Assembly (NCBI GenBank): GCA_002482775.1
Contig: DLGQ01000090.1
Location: 1 to 14,189 of the forward strand
Direction: 5' to 3'
Length of the DNA: 14,189 bases
Origin: Flavobacteriales bacterium UBA7690
GTDB lineage: Bacteria; Bacteroidota; Bacteroidia; Flavobacteriales_F; PHOS-HE28
The notes below the pieces were generated by a model. The model did not search any database. It was not told the origin of the DNA and saw nothing but the letters and a program-made list of their open reading frames with translations. Below, one piece after another: positions 7,476 through 14,158 of the stretch (position 1 is its first letter; each line of letters begins with the position of its first letter). A program made the position numbers and the translations under genes.

Positions 7476-8462
7476 ATGGGATCAGGACATGTAAAGGCCT
7501 TGTTGTTGGTGATCACGGTAGTGAGCAGCCTTCTGGCGCACGCCCAATCCTTCGACCTCGAACAATTCGACCAACTTTTCCGGCCACGGTTGCGGTTGGA
7601 TGCGCGCTGGACACCCGAGGTAGCCTTCTCTGATGATCTCGGAACGTTCGATGACCGGTCTGTAACGGCGGGCTTCACCGTACCTGTCTACAAGAAGTGG
7701 ACGGCCGGTGTGGAGCTGAACTTGACCGGAGACAACCTGAAGGAAATGCTGAAGAACAGCATCCGCGTGCGGGCTTCTCAGGTCATGGTGAGCGCACGAT
7801 ACAGCGGACGCGATCTACGCATGATCGGTGATCCACGCATGCTGCATTCGGCTTCCGTAGGTGCGTTGGGGATCAGTCTCACCAAGAGGTACCGCGTGTT
7901 GTTCTGGAGCCTGAACATGAACGCGAGCGAAGACGAGACGATCATCGATCGTGCAGTGCCGCGCTTCAATGGGGTGATCGGTAAACTGCACATCAAAGGC
8001 CTGCGCCGCCAGTTCTTCTATGGCGCGGCTGTTAGCGTGAGTGATGGATTGAACCTGCCGGTGCCCTTCGTGGGTGGTGTGGAGCCCATCGGTGACCGGT
8101 GGACGTTCCAATACATATTGCCGTTGCAACTGGCGGTAGGCTACAAGCCGGGCAAACGGACACGACTGCTGGGTGGGGTGGTGGTGGATGGTTTCCGGAG
8201 CGGGTTCGCCTTTGGCGATGATCGCGTGAACATCACTTATGCGGCTTTGCGCGGCTTCGTCGGCGTTCGCCAGAAACTCTCCAACACCATACAGCTGCGT
8301 GCGGAGGTCGCAGGCGTACCTGTCCATGGCATTCGGCTTCCCAGGGCGGGAGATGAATTACACCAGTTCCCGCTTGATCCGGGCTACAGCGTGATGGCGG
8401 GCATCAACATCTTCTTCGGTCAAAGCACGTTGGAACGCTTGGTAGGAGAGGTGTTGCGGTGA
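7476..8462 (+). CDS. Predicted outer-membrane beta-barrel protein, function unknown
   Basis: From the ATG at 7476 the product has 328 residues and a signal peptide (residues 1-23, hydrophobic LLLVITVVSSLLAHA, probable cleavage before QSFD). The mature part alternates polar and hydrophobic residues with many aromatic residues and glycines, as in transmembrane beta-strands, for example VTAGFTVPVYKKWTAGVELNL and QVMVSARYSG. The C-terminal stretch GYSVMAGINIFFG resembles a closing strand. The longer open frame starts at 7395, but its extra 27 residues are not signal-like and the signal peptide supports the later start. It could belong to one of the Bacteroidota barrel DUF families (DUF6268 is a guess). 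It is divergent from the sigma/anti-sigma operon and ends 3 nt before the stop of the convergent phosphoesterase gene. Confidence 0.7.
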   Translation: MGSGHVKALLLVITVVSSLLAHAQSFDLEQFDQLFRPRLRLDARWTPEVAFSDDLGTFDDRSVTAGFTVPVYKKWTAGVELNLTGDNLKEMLKNSIRVRASQVMVSARYSGRDLRMIGDPRMLHSASVGALGISLTKRYRVLFWSLNMNASEDETIIDRAVPRFNGVIGKLHIKGLRRQFFYGAAVSVSDGLNLPVPFVGGVEPIGDRWTFQYILPLQLAVGYKPGKRTRLLGGVVVDGFRSGFAFGDDRVNITYAALRGFVGVRQKLSNTIQLRAEVAGVPVHGIRLPRAGDELHQFPLDPGYSVMAGINIFFGQSTLERLVGEVLR

Positions 8463-8465
8463 ACA

Positions 8466-10343
8466 CTAGCGCACCACGATCGGAGCTTCGATCAGCTCGG
8501 CCTGCATCGGTTCCGCTGGCACCACCAGGGCGTTCGCGGTTTCACCGGCCTTCCGTTCACGCCAGTCGCGCGGCACACGTTCGATCTTGATGGGCCAGAT
8601 GGTGAGCGTTCCTTGCCGGTCGATGTTCAAGCGCAAGAAGTGTTTGTGGTCCTGGTGTTTCAATCCACTGAACGCTTCTTCGCTGTGCCTTCCGAACACG
8701 TTGATGGAGATGAGCAGATAGATGCCCATGAGGATGGACCCTGCGATCCATCCACCAGCGAATACCATGGAGCCGGTCAATGTGCTGCGCAGGAATCCGG
8801 GATCACCGAAGATCATCGTCGAGAGGCTGAGCGCGCCCCACCCGATGTAGAACATGGCCGCCATGTGCGCCGCCCAATGTGCGAGACCGCCGATGATGCG
8901 GTAGACCTTGCTGTGCGTATCGGTGAAGGCGAGGAAGGCACCGAGGATGCAGAGCATCCAGATGGCAAGACCGGGATTGTCACCCACCACATCCGCCGTG
9001 ATCAATAGCGCACGCCATGGGGATCGTGGCACTTCCTGGCCCACGGATGCGCCCACCAACCACGCAGTGATCAAGTAGAGCAACGCCGGTACGATCCCGA
9101 AACGCGGGTTCTTGAAGAGGAAGAGCAAGTTGCCGTATGCGATGCGCGCAGACTTCTTCATGTCCGGGTACGTCGCTTTCACGGCATAGCTGCGCGCCGT
9201 GGCTTCCGGTGTCACAGGTTCTTCCACCAGCAGGCTTACATCCTCTTCATGTGTAGGGTGAAGGAAAGCTCCGCCACCACCCGCCGTGATCTTCTGCACC
9301 GGCTGCGCACTACCCGCGCTCTCCTTCGTTTCCTCATGCCGACGGTAGTGGTGCAGATCGCCGGTCATGTACACCTTCACTTCGATGCCGCGCTTGGCGA
9401 AGACCTCTTCACGCAGGTGGATCAGGTCCGTTTCATCGAACGTGCGGCCCATGGCGCGGTACTTCTGCGCGTAGACCCACACCGGCAACGAGAGGCAGAG
9501 GATCACCTTATCGCCCGCCTTCATGTGCCGATCGGCGATCTCGCGGAAGTGTTCGATCTGCGGCACGTCCATGTCGCTCTGCAACTGGCCATCGCTACCT
9601 ATGAGCCACCATCTGTGCGGCAGTTTCAATACGAAATAGCTGCGCTTTTGGCGTGTCCACCAACCGGCGAATCGGCGACCACCGATGTCCGAACAGAAGA
9701 GGCGCGAGAAGGCACTGAGGCCATCGTACCAGTCGTGGTTGCCAGGGATCGCATATACGTGCGGACGTTCCTTCGGCTGGTCATCACCGAAGGCTTTGGT
9801 GTACGGAGTTACCAAGCGCCGCTGGTATTCTTCGCGCGATGGGGTAGGGTAGACCTCATCACCACCGAACACGAGCACATCTCCACGCGGTAGATCCATC
9901 GCCCCATGCGATCCGTGTACCGTGAGCGTACGTTGCGCCGCGGCCATGGCGATGGCGTAGGTCGGGTTCCACCCATCACCGGTGTCGCAGATGTAGTCCA
10001 GCCAGATGTCTTCGCGCGGCGACTCCTTCAGCGGTTGCGGGCCATGTGCGCGATCCTGGTAGTGTATGCTGTGATCGTAGTATTCCTGCTTGCGCGAAGC
10101 CAATGCTTGCATCAAGCGTTTATCGCTCTGCTCGCCGATCACGAGCGAGACCATACTGCGCAGTCCGGTGGAGAACAGCTCACTAGGGTCGAACCAACCC
10201 ACCATGGGCATACGTTCCGGATTGCCGCTCAGGCGGAACAACGGTGGCAGGATGGAAGCGACCTTGCTGATGCGCCGCGCTATTGGAACCGAGTTCTCGT
10301 CGTGGGCCTTGGTTTCCGCAGGTGTTGGCGCGTTGTCGGCCAT
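8466..10343 (-). CDS. Membrane-anchored calcineurin-like metallophosphoesterase
   Basis: This 625-residue protein has an N-terminal phosphoesterase-type domain and a hydrophobic C-terminal part. Metal-site motifs in order are DTGDGWN (120-126), GGDEVYP (160-166), GNHDWYDG (201-208) and TGDLHHYRRH (327-336), which follow the calcineurin-like order. The first motif lacks the histidine of the usual DxH, and the usual catalytic-His segment reads CLSLPVWVY (283-291), so metal binding may be atypical. About four membrane helices follow at roughly 415-433, 460-475, 487-508 and 525-548, and then a soluble tail. No signal peptide is evident, so the phosphoesterase domain is probably cytoplasmic. It starts 6 nt after nadE and is likely co-transcribed. 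The substrate is unknown; the family cleaves phosphomono- or diesters. Confidence 0.82.
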   Translation of the reverse strand: MADNAPTPAETKAHDENSVPIARRISKVASILPPLFRLSGNPERMPMVGWFDPSELFSTGLRSMVSLVIGEQSDKRLMQALASRKQEYYDHSIHYQDRAHGPQPLKESPREDIWLDYICDTGDGWNPTYAIAMAAAQRTLTVHGSHGAMDLPRGDVLVFGGDEVYPTPSREEYQRRLVTPYTKAFGDDQPKERPHVYAIPGNHDWYDGLSAFSRLFCSDIGGRRFAGWWTRQKRSYFVLKLPHRWWLIGSDGQLQSDMDVPQIEHFREIADRHMKAGDKVILCLSLPVWVYAQKYRAMGRTFDETDLIHLREEVFAKRGIEVKVYMTGDLHHYRRHEETKESAGSAQPVQKITAGGGGAFLHPTHEEDVSLLVEEPVTPEATARSYAVKATYPDMKKSARIAYGNLLFLFKNPRFGIVPALLYLITAWLVGASVGQEVPRSPWRALLITADVVGDNPGLAIWMLCILGAFLAFTDTHSKVYRIIGGLAHWAAHMAAMFYIGWGALSLSTMIFGDPGFLRSTLTGSMVFAGGWIAGSILMGIYLLISINVFGRHSEEAFSGLKHQDHKHFLRLNIDRQGTLTIWPIKIERVPRDWRERKAGETANALVVPAEPMQAELIEAPIVVR

Positions 10344-10349
10344 AAGGGT

Positions 10350-11147
10350 TCAGGCTTTCAACTCAGCAGGTATGATGCAGACCGGGATCGGATCCATCTT
10401 GTGCCGGTTGGCGGCGTGCCTTCGGTCGTAGATGCTGAGCACGTGTCGTTGACGGTCGCTCAATTCCAGGTGCTCCGTGTCTTGTCCGCTGTTGCGCAGG
10501 TCCATGGCCCATTCCAGTTCCGGATAGCTCGCCCCGATCTGGTCCTCGTCCGTGCGGCTATCGCCGAACAATCCATCGGTGGGAGCCGCTTGCATGATGC
10601 TTTGCACTATGCCGAGCGCTTTGGCCACTGCGTATACTTCGGTCTTCTTCAGGTCAGCGATCGGGGAAAGGTCCACACCACCATCGCCGTATTTGGTGAA
10701 GAAGCCCACGCCGAAGTCTTCCACCTTGTTGCCAGTTCCTGCAACGAGGCTGCGGTGGATGCCCGCTAGGTAGTAGAGCGTGGTCATGCGCAAGCGGGCG
10801 CGCGTGTTGGCGAGCGCGAGCTGGTGTGCTGCATCGTCCGCACTATCCGGCAACGCGCGTTCCATCGTGTCGAACGTTGGTGTGAGATCCACGCGGGCGA
10901 GTGACACGTTCGGGTGCCTGGTCTGCAGATCGGCCACGTGCTCCAATGCCCGTGTCACATGGCTCGGTGCTTGGTGTATGGGCATCTCCACGCACAATGT
11001 TGGCAGACCGGTGCGTGCGCACAACGCGCTGGTCACCGCACTATCGATGCCGCCGCTAACACCCACCACGAAGCCTTGTTGCTTGTTGCGCTCGCAGTAT
11101 TCCTTCAGCCACTGGCTGATGTGGTCGATAACGTGTTCCGTCTTCAT
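10350..11147 (-). CDS. nadE: NH3-dependent NAD+ synthetase
   Basis: NadE adenylates deamido-NAD and amidates it with ammonia, the last step of NAD synthesis in the cytoplasm. The 265-residue product carries the PP-loop SGGIDSA at residues 31-37. It also has LVAGTGNKVEDFGVGFFTK (134-152) and YGDGGVDLSPIADLKKTEV (153-171), both diagnostic for the family, and GLFGDSRTDEDQIG (192-205). No glutaminase domain is attached, so it should use free ammonia. The ATG at 11147 gives a normal N-terminus (MKTEHVIDHISQWL). The metallophosphoesterase gene follows after 6 nt. The upstream gap of 65 nt is filled by the terminator of the preceding barrel gene, leaving little room for a promoter. Linkage to gldB, gldC and engB is a known arrangement in gliding Bacteroidota. 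Confidence 0.95.
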   Translation of the reverse strand: MKTEHVIDHISQWLKEYCERNKQQGFVVGVSGGIDSAVTSALCARTGLPTLCVEMPIHQAPSHVTRALEHVADLQTRHPNVSLARVDLTPTFDTMERALPDSADDAAHQLALANTRARLRMTTLYYLAGIHRSLVAGTGNKVEDFGVGFFTKYGDGGVDLSPIADLKKTEVYAVAKALGIVQSIMQAAPTDGLFGDSRTDEDQIGASYPELEWAMDLRNSGQDTEHLELSDRQRHVLSIYDRRHAANRHKMDPIPVCIIPAELKA

Positions 11148-11153
11148 CGCTAC

Positions 11154-11194
11154 AAAAGAAACGAACCCCGCTCACCAATGGCGAACGGGGTTCG
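11154..11194 (-). terminator. Intrinsic terminator of the barrel gene upstream of nadE
   Basis: On the minus strand a 9-bp perfect stem (CGAACCCCG / CGGGGTTCG at 11186-11194 and 11162-11170) with a 15-nt loop is followed directly by TTTCTTTT. It starts 18 nt after the stop of the barrel gene. This is a textbook Rho-independent terminator in the correct direction. On the plus strand the hairpin is not followed by a T-run. Confidence 0.88.
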
Positions 11195-11212
11195 GAGGAA
11201 ATGATCCGTTGC

Positions 11213-11923
11213 TCAGAAGAAAACGGCGAGATCCAGCTCCAAATAGTTCTGGATGAGCTTGGCTTCCTTGTCGCCCACTTTAGTATCCTTCAGCAGGTTG
11301 GTGAATCCGTTGTGATAATTCAAACCCACCTGCACCGTGGTGCTGCCAGAGAAGTTGTACTCCATACCGCCACCAACGATCAACCCAGCGCGGAAAGGCT
11401 GAATGAATTCCTTGATATCCTCATCCTCGAACGTGGAGATCCCGGCCACTCCGTTAGGGCCCGTGGCGATGGTCTCATAGTCGCCCTTCGCGCTGATGTT
11501 GACCGCCGCGCTAAGGCCTAGACGACCGTAATACCGCATGTACCCGATCTCGTTCGTCATCAGCTTCACCGTTAAGGGCAGCTCGATGTATTGGAGTTTG
11601 GTCTTGCTCTCCAGCTCCCGGGTCACCACTTGGCTGTTGGCATCCGTGTAGGTGAAGCTCTGCTTGTAATTGCCACCGGCGTAATTCAGGAAAAGACCGG
11701 TGCCGAAGCGGTAGTTCCCAGCCGAACCGATCGGGAATTCCGTTACCAGACCGAAGGTGAGGCCGATCTTGCTGCCGTCGTTCACCAAGCCTTTGGTATC
11801 GGATTTCAACCAAGACATGTTCGGCGCTACTTTGATGCCCAAACGGACACCACCGTCGTCTTGTGCATTCACTTGGGGCGCGGCCATTACAGCGGCAGCC
11901 AGGATCAGGAGGGCCTTCTTCAT
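11213..11923 (-). CDS. PorT-family-like outer-membrane beta-barrel protein
   Basis: From the ATG at 11923 the protein has 236 residues with a signal peptide (MKKALLILAAAVMAAPQVNA, cleavage before QDDGG). The mature part resembles Bacteroidota outer-membrane barrels of the PorT-like type: LGIKVAPNMSWL near the start, YIELPLTVKL, YYGRLGLSAAVNISAKGDYE, GLIVGGGMEYNF, and a final strand LIQNYLELDLAVFF that ends in Phe, as expected for barrel insertion. The frame is open to 11971, but the extra 16 residues precede a good signal peptide and overlap the promoter region, so the later start was chosen. It is divergent from gldB with 40 bp between start codons. PorT itself belongs to the type IX secretion machinery used with gliding, but I cannot say this is true PorT. 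Confidence 0.8.
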   Translation of the reverse strand: MKKALLILAAAVMAAPQVNAQDDGGVRLGIKVAPNMSWLKSDTKGLVNDGSKIGLTFGLVTEFPIGSAGNYRFGTGLFLNYAGGNYKQSFTYTDANSQVVTRELESKTKLQYIELPLTVKLMTNEIGYMRYYGRLGLSAAVNISAKGDYETIATGPNGVAGISTFEDEDIKEFIQPFRAGLIVGGGMEYNFSGSTTVQVGLNYHNGFTNLLKDTKVGDKEAKLIQNYLELDLAVFF

Positions 11924-11930
11924 AGGTTTG
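11923..11930 (+). promoter_or_regulatory. Putative Bacteroidota -7 element for gldB
   Basis: TAGGTTTG matches the TAnnTTTG consensus exactly. The predicted transcription start lies around 11936-11938, about 27 nt before the proposed gldB start codon. No clear -33 TTG is seen at the usual distance upstream. The element overlaps the first base of the barrel gene start codon on the other strand. Confidence 0.45.
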
Positions 11931-11934
11931 TGGC

Positions 11935-11944
11935 TCGTTAACGA
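11935..11944. promoter_or_regulatory. Perfect 10-bp palindrome between face-to-face promoters
   Basis: TCGTTAACGA is a perfect palindrome centred at 11939.5, within half a base of the midpoint between the two TAnnTTTG elements (11923-11930 and 11950-11957). It covers both predicted transcription starts. It could be an operator read by a dimeric regulator; this is an inference from position and symmetry. Confidence 0.4.
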
Positions 11945-11949
11945 ACGCT

Positions 11950-11957
11950 CAAAGGTA
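11950..11957 (-). promoter_or_regulatory. Putative Bacteroidota -7 element for the barrel gene
   Basis: Read on the minus strand, TACCTTTG matches TAnnTTTG exactly. It is 26 nt upstream of the ATG at 11923, giving a leader of roughly 20 nt. No clear -33 TTG was found. It mirrors the plus-strand element at 11923-11930. Confidence 0.5.
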
Positions 11958-11963
11958 TACGGG

Positions 11964-12983
11964 TTGAACACTTGCAGATCATGGACCGCACTTTTCGCGG
12001 TCGCGCTACTTTGGACGGGCTGCGGCGGGGATGGTCACATGGACCTGCCCATCGAGGATATCAAGCTTCGTGTGGATATCGGCCGGTTGGATCACGCGGT
12101 GTTCCATACACCTGCTGATAGTCTGGAGCGCCTCAGCGAGAAGGCCTATGGCACGTATGGCGAGTTCTACCGGATCTACGTAGAGGACATCCTTCAAGGG
12201 GCGCCGCTGGAGGATCCACGCTTGCCGCTCATGCTGAAGAGTTTCGCCACGGACCCCGATTGGTCCCTCGCCCAGCAAGCGGTGGATAGCGTGCTCGGGG
12301 ATCTGGAGCCCCAGCGTGTGCTGTTCGAAGATGCTTTGAAACGCCTGGAAGTGCTTTTTCCCGACAGCCTCACCCCGCGCATCATCGCGTTCAATTCCGG
12401 GTTCAACTATGGCATCTTCCCAACGGATAGTGTGCTCGGCATCGGCTTGGAATGGTTCATCGGCAAAGAGCATCCGGTGATCGGTTACCTCGCGCCAGAG
12501 GCCTTTCCACAGTACGTGAAGGATCGGATGCGCCCCGAAATGCTCGTGCCCAGCGCGCTCAAAGGTTGGCTGCTCGTCCACTACACGCGCGACATCCGTG
12601 GCGAGGACCTGCTCACCAACCTGGTTGAGACCGGCAAGGTGATGGCGTTGCTGGATGCGCTGCTGCCGGATACGGACCCTGCCTTGAAGTTCGCCTTCAA
12701 CAAAGAACAACTCGCGTGGTGCGAGGCCAACGAATACAACATCTGGAAAGACATCGTTTCCAAAGACCAGATCTTCAGCAAGGATGCGGATGATATCGGC
12801 CGGTTGATGAACGATGGACCGTTCACCAGTGGTCTTCCACGCGAAAGTCCAGGCCACATCGGTGAGTGGATCGGCTTCCGCATGGTGAAAGCACATATGG
12901 CCGCCGACCCGAAGCTCACCTTCCAACAACTCTTCGCGGTGGATGATCCGCGTGTGATCCTGAAGTCGTACAAACCCCGGTAG
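11964..12983 (+). CDS. gldB: Gliding motility lipoprotein GldB
   Basis: GldB is a cell-envelope lipoprotein needed for gliding in Flavobacterium-type bacteria; its biochemical role is not known. The 339-residue product begins with a short lipoprotein-like signal (hydrophobic TALFAVALLWTGC, lipid Cys at residue 20). The body shows IEDIKLRVDIGRLDHAVF, YGEFYRIYVEDIL, IIAFNSGFNYGIFP and GLEWFIGKEHPVI, which I recognise as the GldB pattern. No ATG fits: the nearest one, at 11981, is out of frame, and an in-frame ATG near residue 28 would lose the signal. The TTG at 11964 is the best start. An in-frame ATG at 11757 gives a longer version that runs antisense through the barrel gene and is rejected. 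gldC follows after a repeat-filled gap, as in other gliding Bacteroidota. The family call is firm; the start is moderate. Confidence 0.88.
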   Translation: MNTCRSWTALFAVALLWTGCGGDGHMDLPIEDIKLRVDIGRLDHAVFHTPADSLERLSEKAYGTYGEFYRIYVEDILQGAPLEDPRLPLMLKSFATDPDWSLAQQAVDSVLGDLEPQRVLFEDALKRLEVLFPDSLTPRIIAFNSGFNYGIFPTDSVLGIGLEWFIGKEHPVIGYLAPEAFPQYVKDRMRPEMLVPSALKGWLLVHYTRDIRGEDLLTNLVETGKVMALLDALLPDTDPALKFAFNKEQLAWCEANEYNIWKDIVSKDQIFSKDADDIGRLMNDGPFTSGLPRESPGHIGEWIGFRMVKAHMAADPKLTFQQLFAVDDPRVILKSYKPR

Positions 12984-12989
12984 AAGAAG

Positions 12990-13104
12990 TTGTCAGTTCG
13001 CAGTTCCTCGTTGTCAGGCTCCTTGGTGAAGCTAGCGTGGCAGAATAGTGAAGAGGGACCCGGATAACGGGCTAGCAACTGACAACTCCGAACTCCGAAC
13101 TGAC
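12990..13104. repeat. Heptamer array A: two inverted 28-nt arms
   Basis: The left arm (12990-13017) is four 7-nt units: TTGTCAG, TTCGCAG, TTCCTCG, TTGTCAG. The right arm (13077-13104) is four 7-nt units in the opposite orientation: AACTGAC, AACTCCG, AACTCCG, AACTGAC. The arms are largely complementary and could form a long imperfect hairpin. The 59-nt spacer holds two copies of GCTAGC (13031 and 13071) and a small CCCG/CGGG hairpin. The array fills the 136-nt gap between gldB and gldC; no further gene is seen there. Confidence 0.85.
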
Positions 13105-13119
13105 ACCCACGAACCCACC

Positions 13120-13449
13120 ATGAAGACCTCCGATATCCGCCTCTCCGTACACCTCGATGCTAACAACGTTCCCGAACGGATCGATTGGGAGGCCGAGGAC
13201 AGCGCTACGAAGAGCAGTAGCAAAGCCGTCCTTCTTTCGCTGTGGGACGAGAAGGAGAAGAACACCCTGCGCATCGATCTGTGGACGAAGGAGATGACGG
13301 TAGAGGAGATGAAAGCATTCTTCCACCAGAACATCCTTACGCTGGCCGATACGTTCGAGCGCGCTACGGGTGAAGACAAGATGGCGGCGCAAATGCGCGA
13401 TTTCGGCGCCTACTTCGCCGAGCACATGCTGCCGGAGTTGAAGAAGTAG
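13120..13449 (+). CDS. gldC: Gliding motility protein GldC
   Basis: GldC is a small protein needed for efficient gliding; its precise action is unknown. The 109-residue product starts MKTSDIRLSVHLD, has no signal peptide or membrane helix, and contains NNVPERIDWEAED, KAVLLSLWDEKEKNTLRIDLWTKEMTVEEMKAFF and a C-terminal acidic/aromatic stretch. These and the length of about 110 residues fit the GldC family. The frame is open from 13048, but the first 24 residues of that longer version are translated heptamer repeat (array A) and were excluded. It lies downstream of gldB in the same direction, as in other gliding Bacteroidota, and converges with engB. A cytoplasmic location is expected. Confidence 0.88.
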   Translation: MKTSDIRLSVHLDANNVPERIDWEAEDSATKSSSKAVLLSLWDEKEKNTLRIDLWTKEMTVEEMKAFFHQNILTLADTFERATGEDKMAAQMRDFGAYFAEHMLPELKK

Positions 13450-13457
13450 TCGAAGTC

Positions 13458-13532
13458 GGCGAGTAGCGAGTCGGCAAGCGGCGAGTTCCGCTCCTCACTT
13501 GCCGCTGGCCGCTCGTCAACTTGCCGCTAGCC
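13458..13532. repeat. Heptamer array B: inverted arms between gldC and engB
   Basis: The left arm (13458-13486) is GGCGAGT, AGCGAGT, CGGCAAGC (8 nt), GGCGAGT. The right arm (13497-13532) is ACTTGCC, GCTGGCC, GCTCGTCA (8 nt), ACTTGCC, GCTAGCC, the same family in reverse. The central 10 nt (13487-13496) can be a loop. It lies between convergent gldC and engB and touches the engB stop codon, so it could serve as a two-way transcript end, although no T-run is present. Confidence 0.8.
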
Positions 13533-14152
13533 TAACCTTTCCACTGCGCGTTCACCTTCTCGATGAAGCCCAGCACCTCGTCGCGGCCTTTCGAAGTTTC
13601 CGAACTGGTGATGAACATCGTGGGGAGTTCGTCCCATGTCTCTTTCAACTTGCGTTTGAAGAGTGCAACGTTGCTGTCCACCTTCGGCGCTTTCAACTTG
13701 TCGGTCTTGGTGAAGACGATGCAGAACGGAATGCCGTTCTCGCCCAGCCACTGCACCATGTCAAGGTCGTTCTGCTGTGGCTCTAGCCGCGAGTCGATCA
13801 GCAGGAACACGTTCTGCAAGGTCTCGCGTTCCTTCAGGTAGGTGCGGATCATGATCTCCCAGGCGGCACGTTCCACCTTGCTCGCTTTGGCGAAGCCGTA
13901 ACCGGGCAGATCGGCCAACATCCACGGCGCGTTCTTCGTTAGGGTGCCTTCCACTTTGAAGTGCTCCACGTTCCGCGTGCGGCCCGGTGTATTGCTCACG
14001 CGCGCCAGCTTGTTGATGTGGCATAGCATGTTGATCAGCGAGCTCTTGCCCACGTTACTGCGCCCGATGAAGGCATACTCCGGCAACGACGCTTTCGCCC
14101 AGTCCTTCTCGGTGCGACCGCTAGTGAGGTGTTCGGCGAGGAGGGCTTTCAA
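13532..14152 (-). CDS. engB: Ribosome-assembly GTPase EngB/YsxC (YihA)
   Basis: EngB is an essential circularly conserved Ras-like GTPase involved in assembly of the large ribosomal subunit. The product has 206 residues with all GTP motifs in order: G1 GRSNVGKS (30-37), G2 region NTPGRTR (54-60), G3 DLPGYG (81-86), G4 TKTD (148-151) and G5 SSETSKGR (183-190). The length is normal. The start is a TTG at 14152; the frame stays open to the window edge, but those upstream codons are translated heptamer repeat, and the N-terminus (MKALLAEHLTSG) aligns in length with the family. An in-frame ATG further upstream, outside the window, cannot be excluded. It converges with gldC and is part of the nadE-gldB-gldC-engB neighbourhood. 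The assignment is firm and the start is moderate. Confidence 0.93.
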   Translation of the reverse strand: MKALLAEHLTSGRTEKDWAKASLPEYAFIGRSNVGKSSLINMLCHINKLARVSNTPGRTRNVEHFKVEGTLTKNAPWMLADLPGYGFAKASKVERAAWEIMIRTYLKERETLQNVFLLIDSRLEPQQNDLDMVQWLGENGIPFCIVFTKTDKLKAPKVDSNVALFKRKLKETWDELPTMFITSSETSKGRDEVLGFIEKVNAQWKG

Positions 14153-14158
14153 TTGGGG

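Noticed and set aside
7346..7678. 111-residue N-terminal extension of the sigma factor
   Set aside because: It overlaps the divergent barrel gene and has no sigma-factor similarity; the ATG at 7345 gives a normal ECF N-terminus.
9249..10769. Plus-strand open frames (214 and 287 residues) opposite the phosphoesterase and nadE
   Set aside because: They lie antisense to two firmly identified genes, one crosses their junction, and they show no family motif.
11757..11963. N-terminal extension of gldB from the ATG at 11757
   Set aside because: It runs antisense through the barrel gene and its signal peptide region; the lipoprotein signal begins after 11964.
13048..13119. 24-residue N-terminal extension of gldC
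   Set aside because: It is translation of the heptamer array A and spacer; GldC similarity starts at the ATG at 13120.
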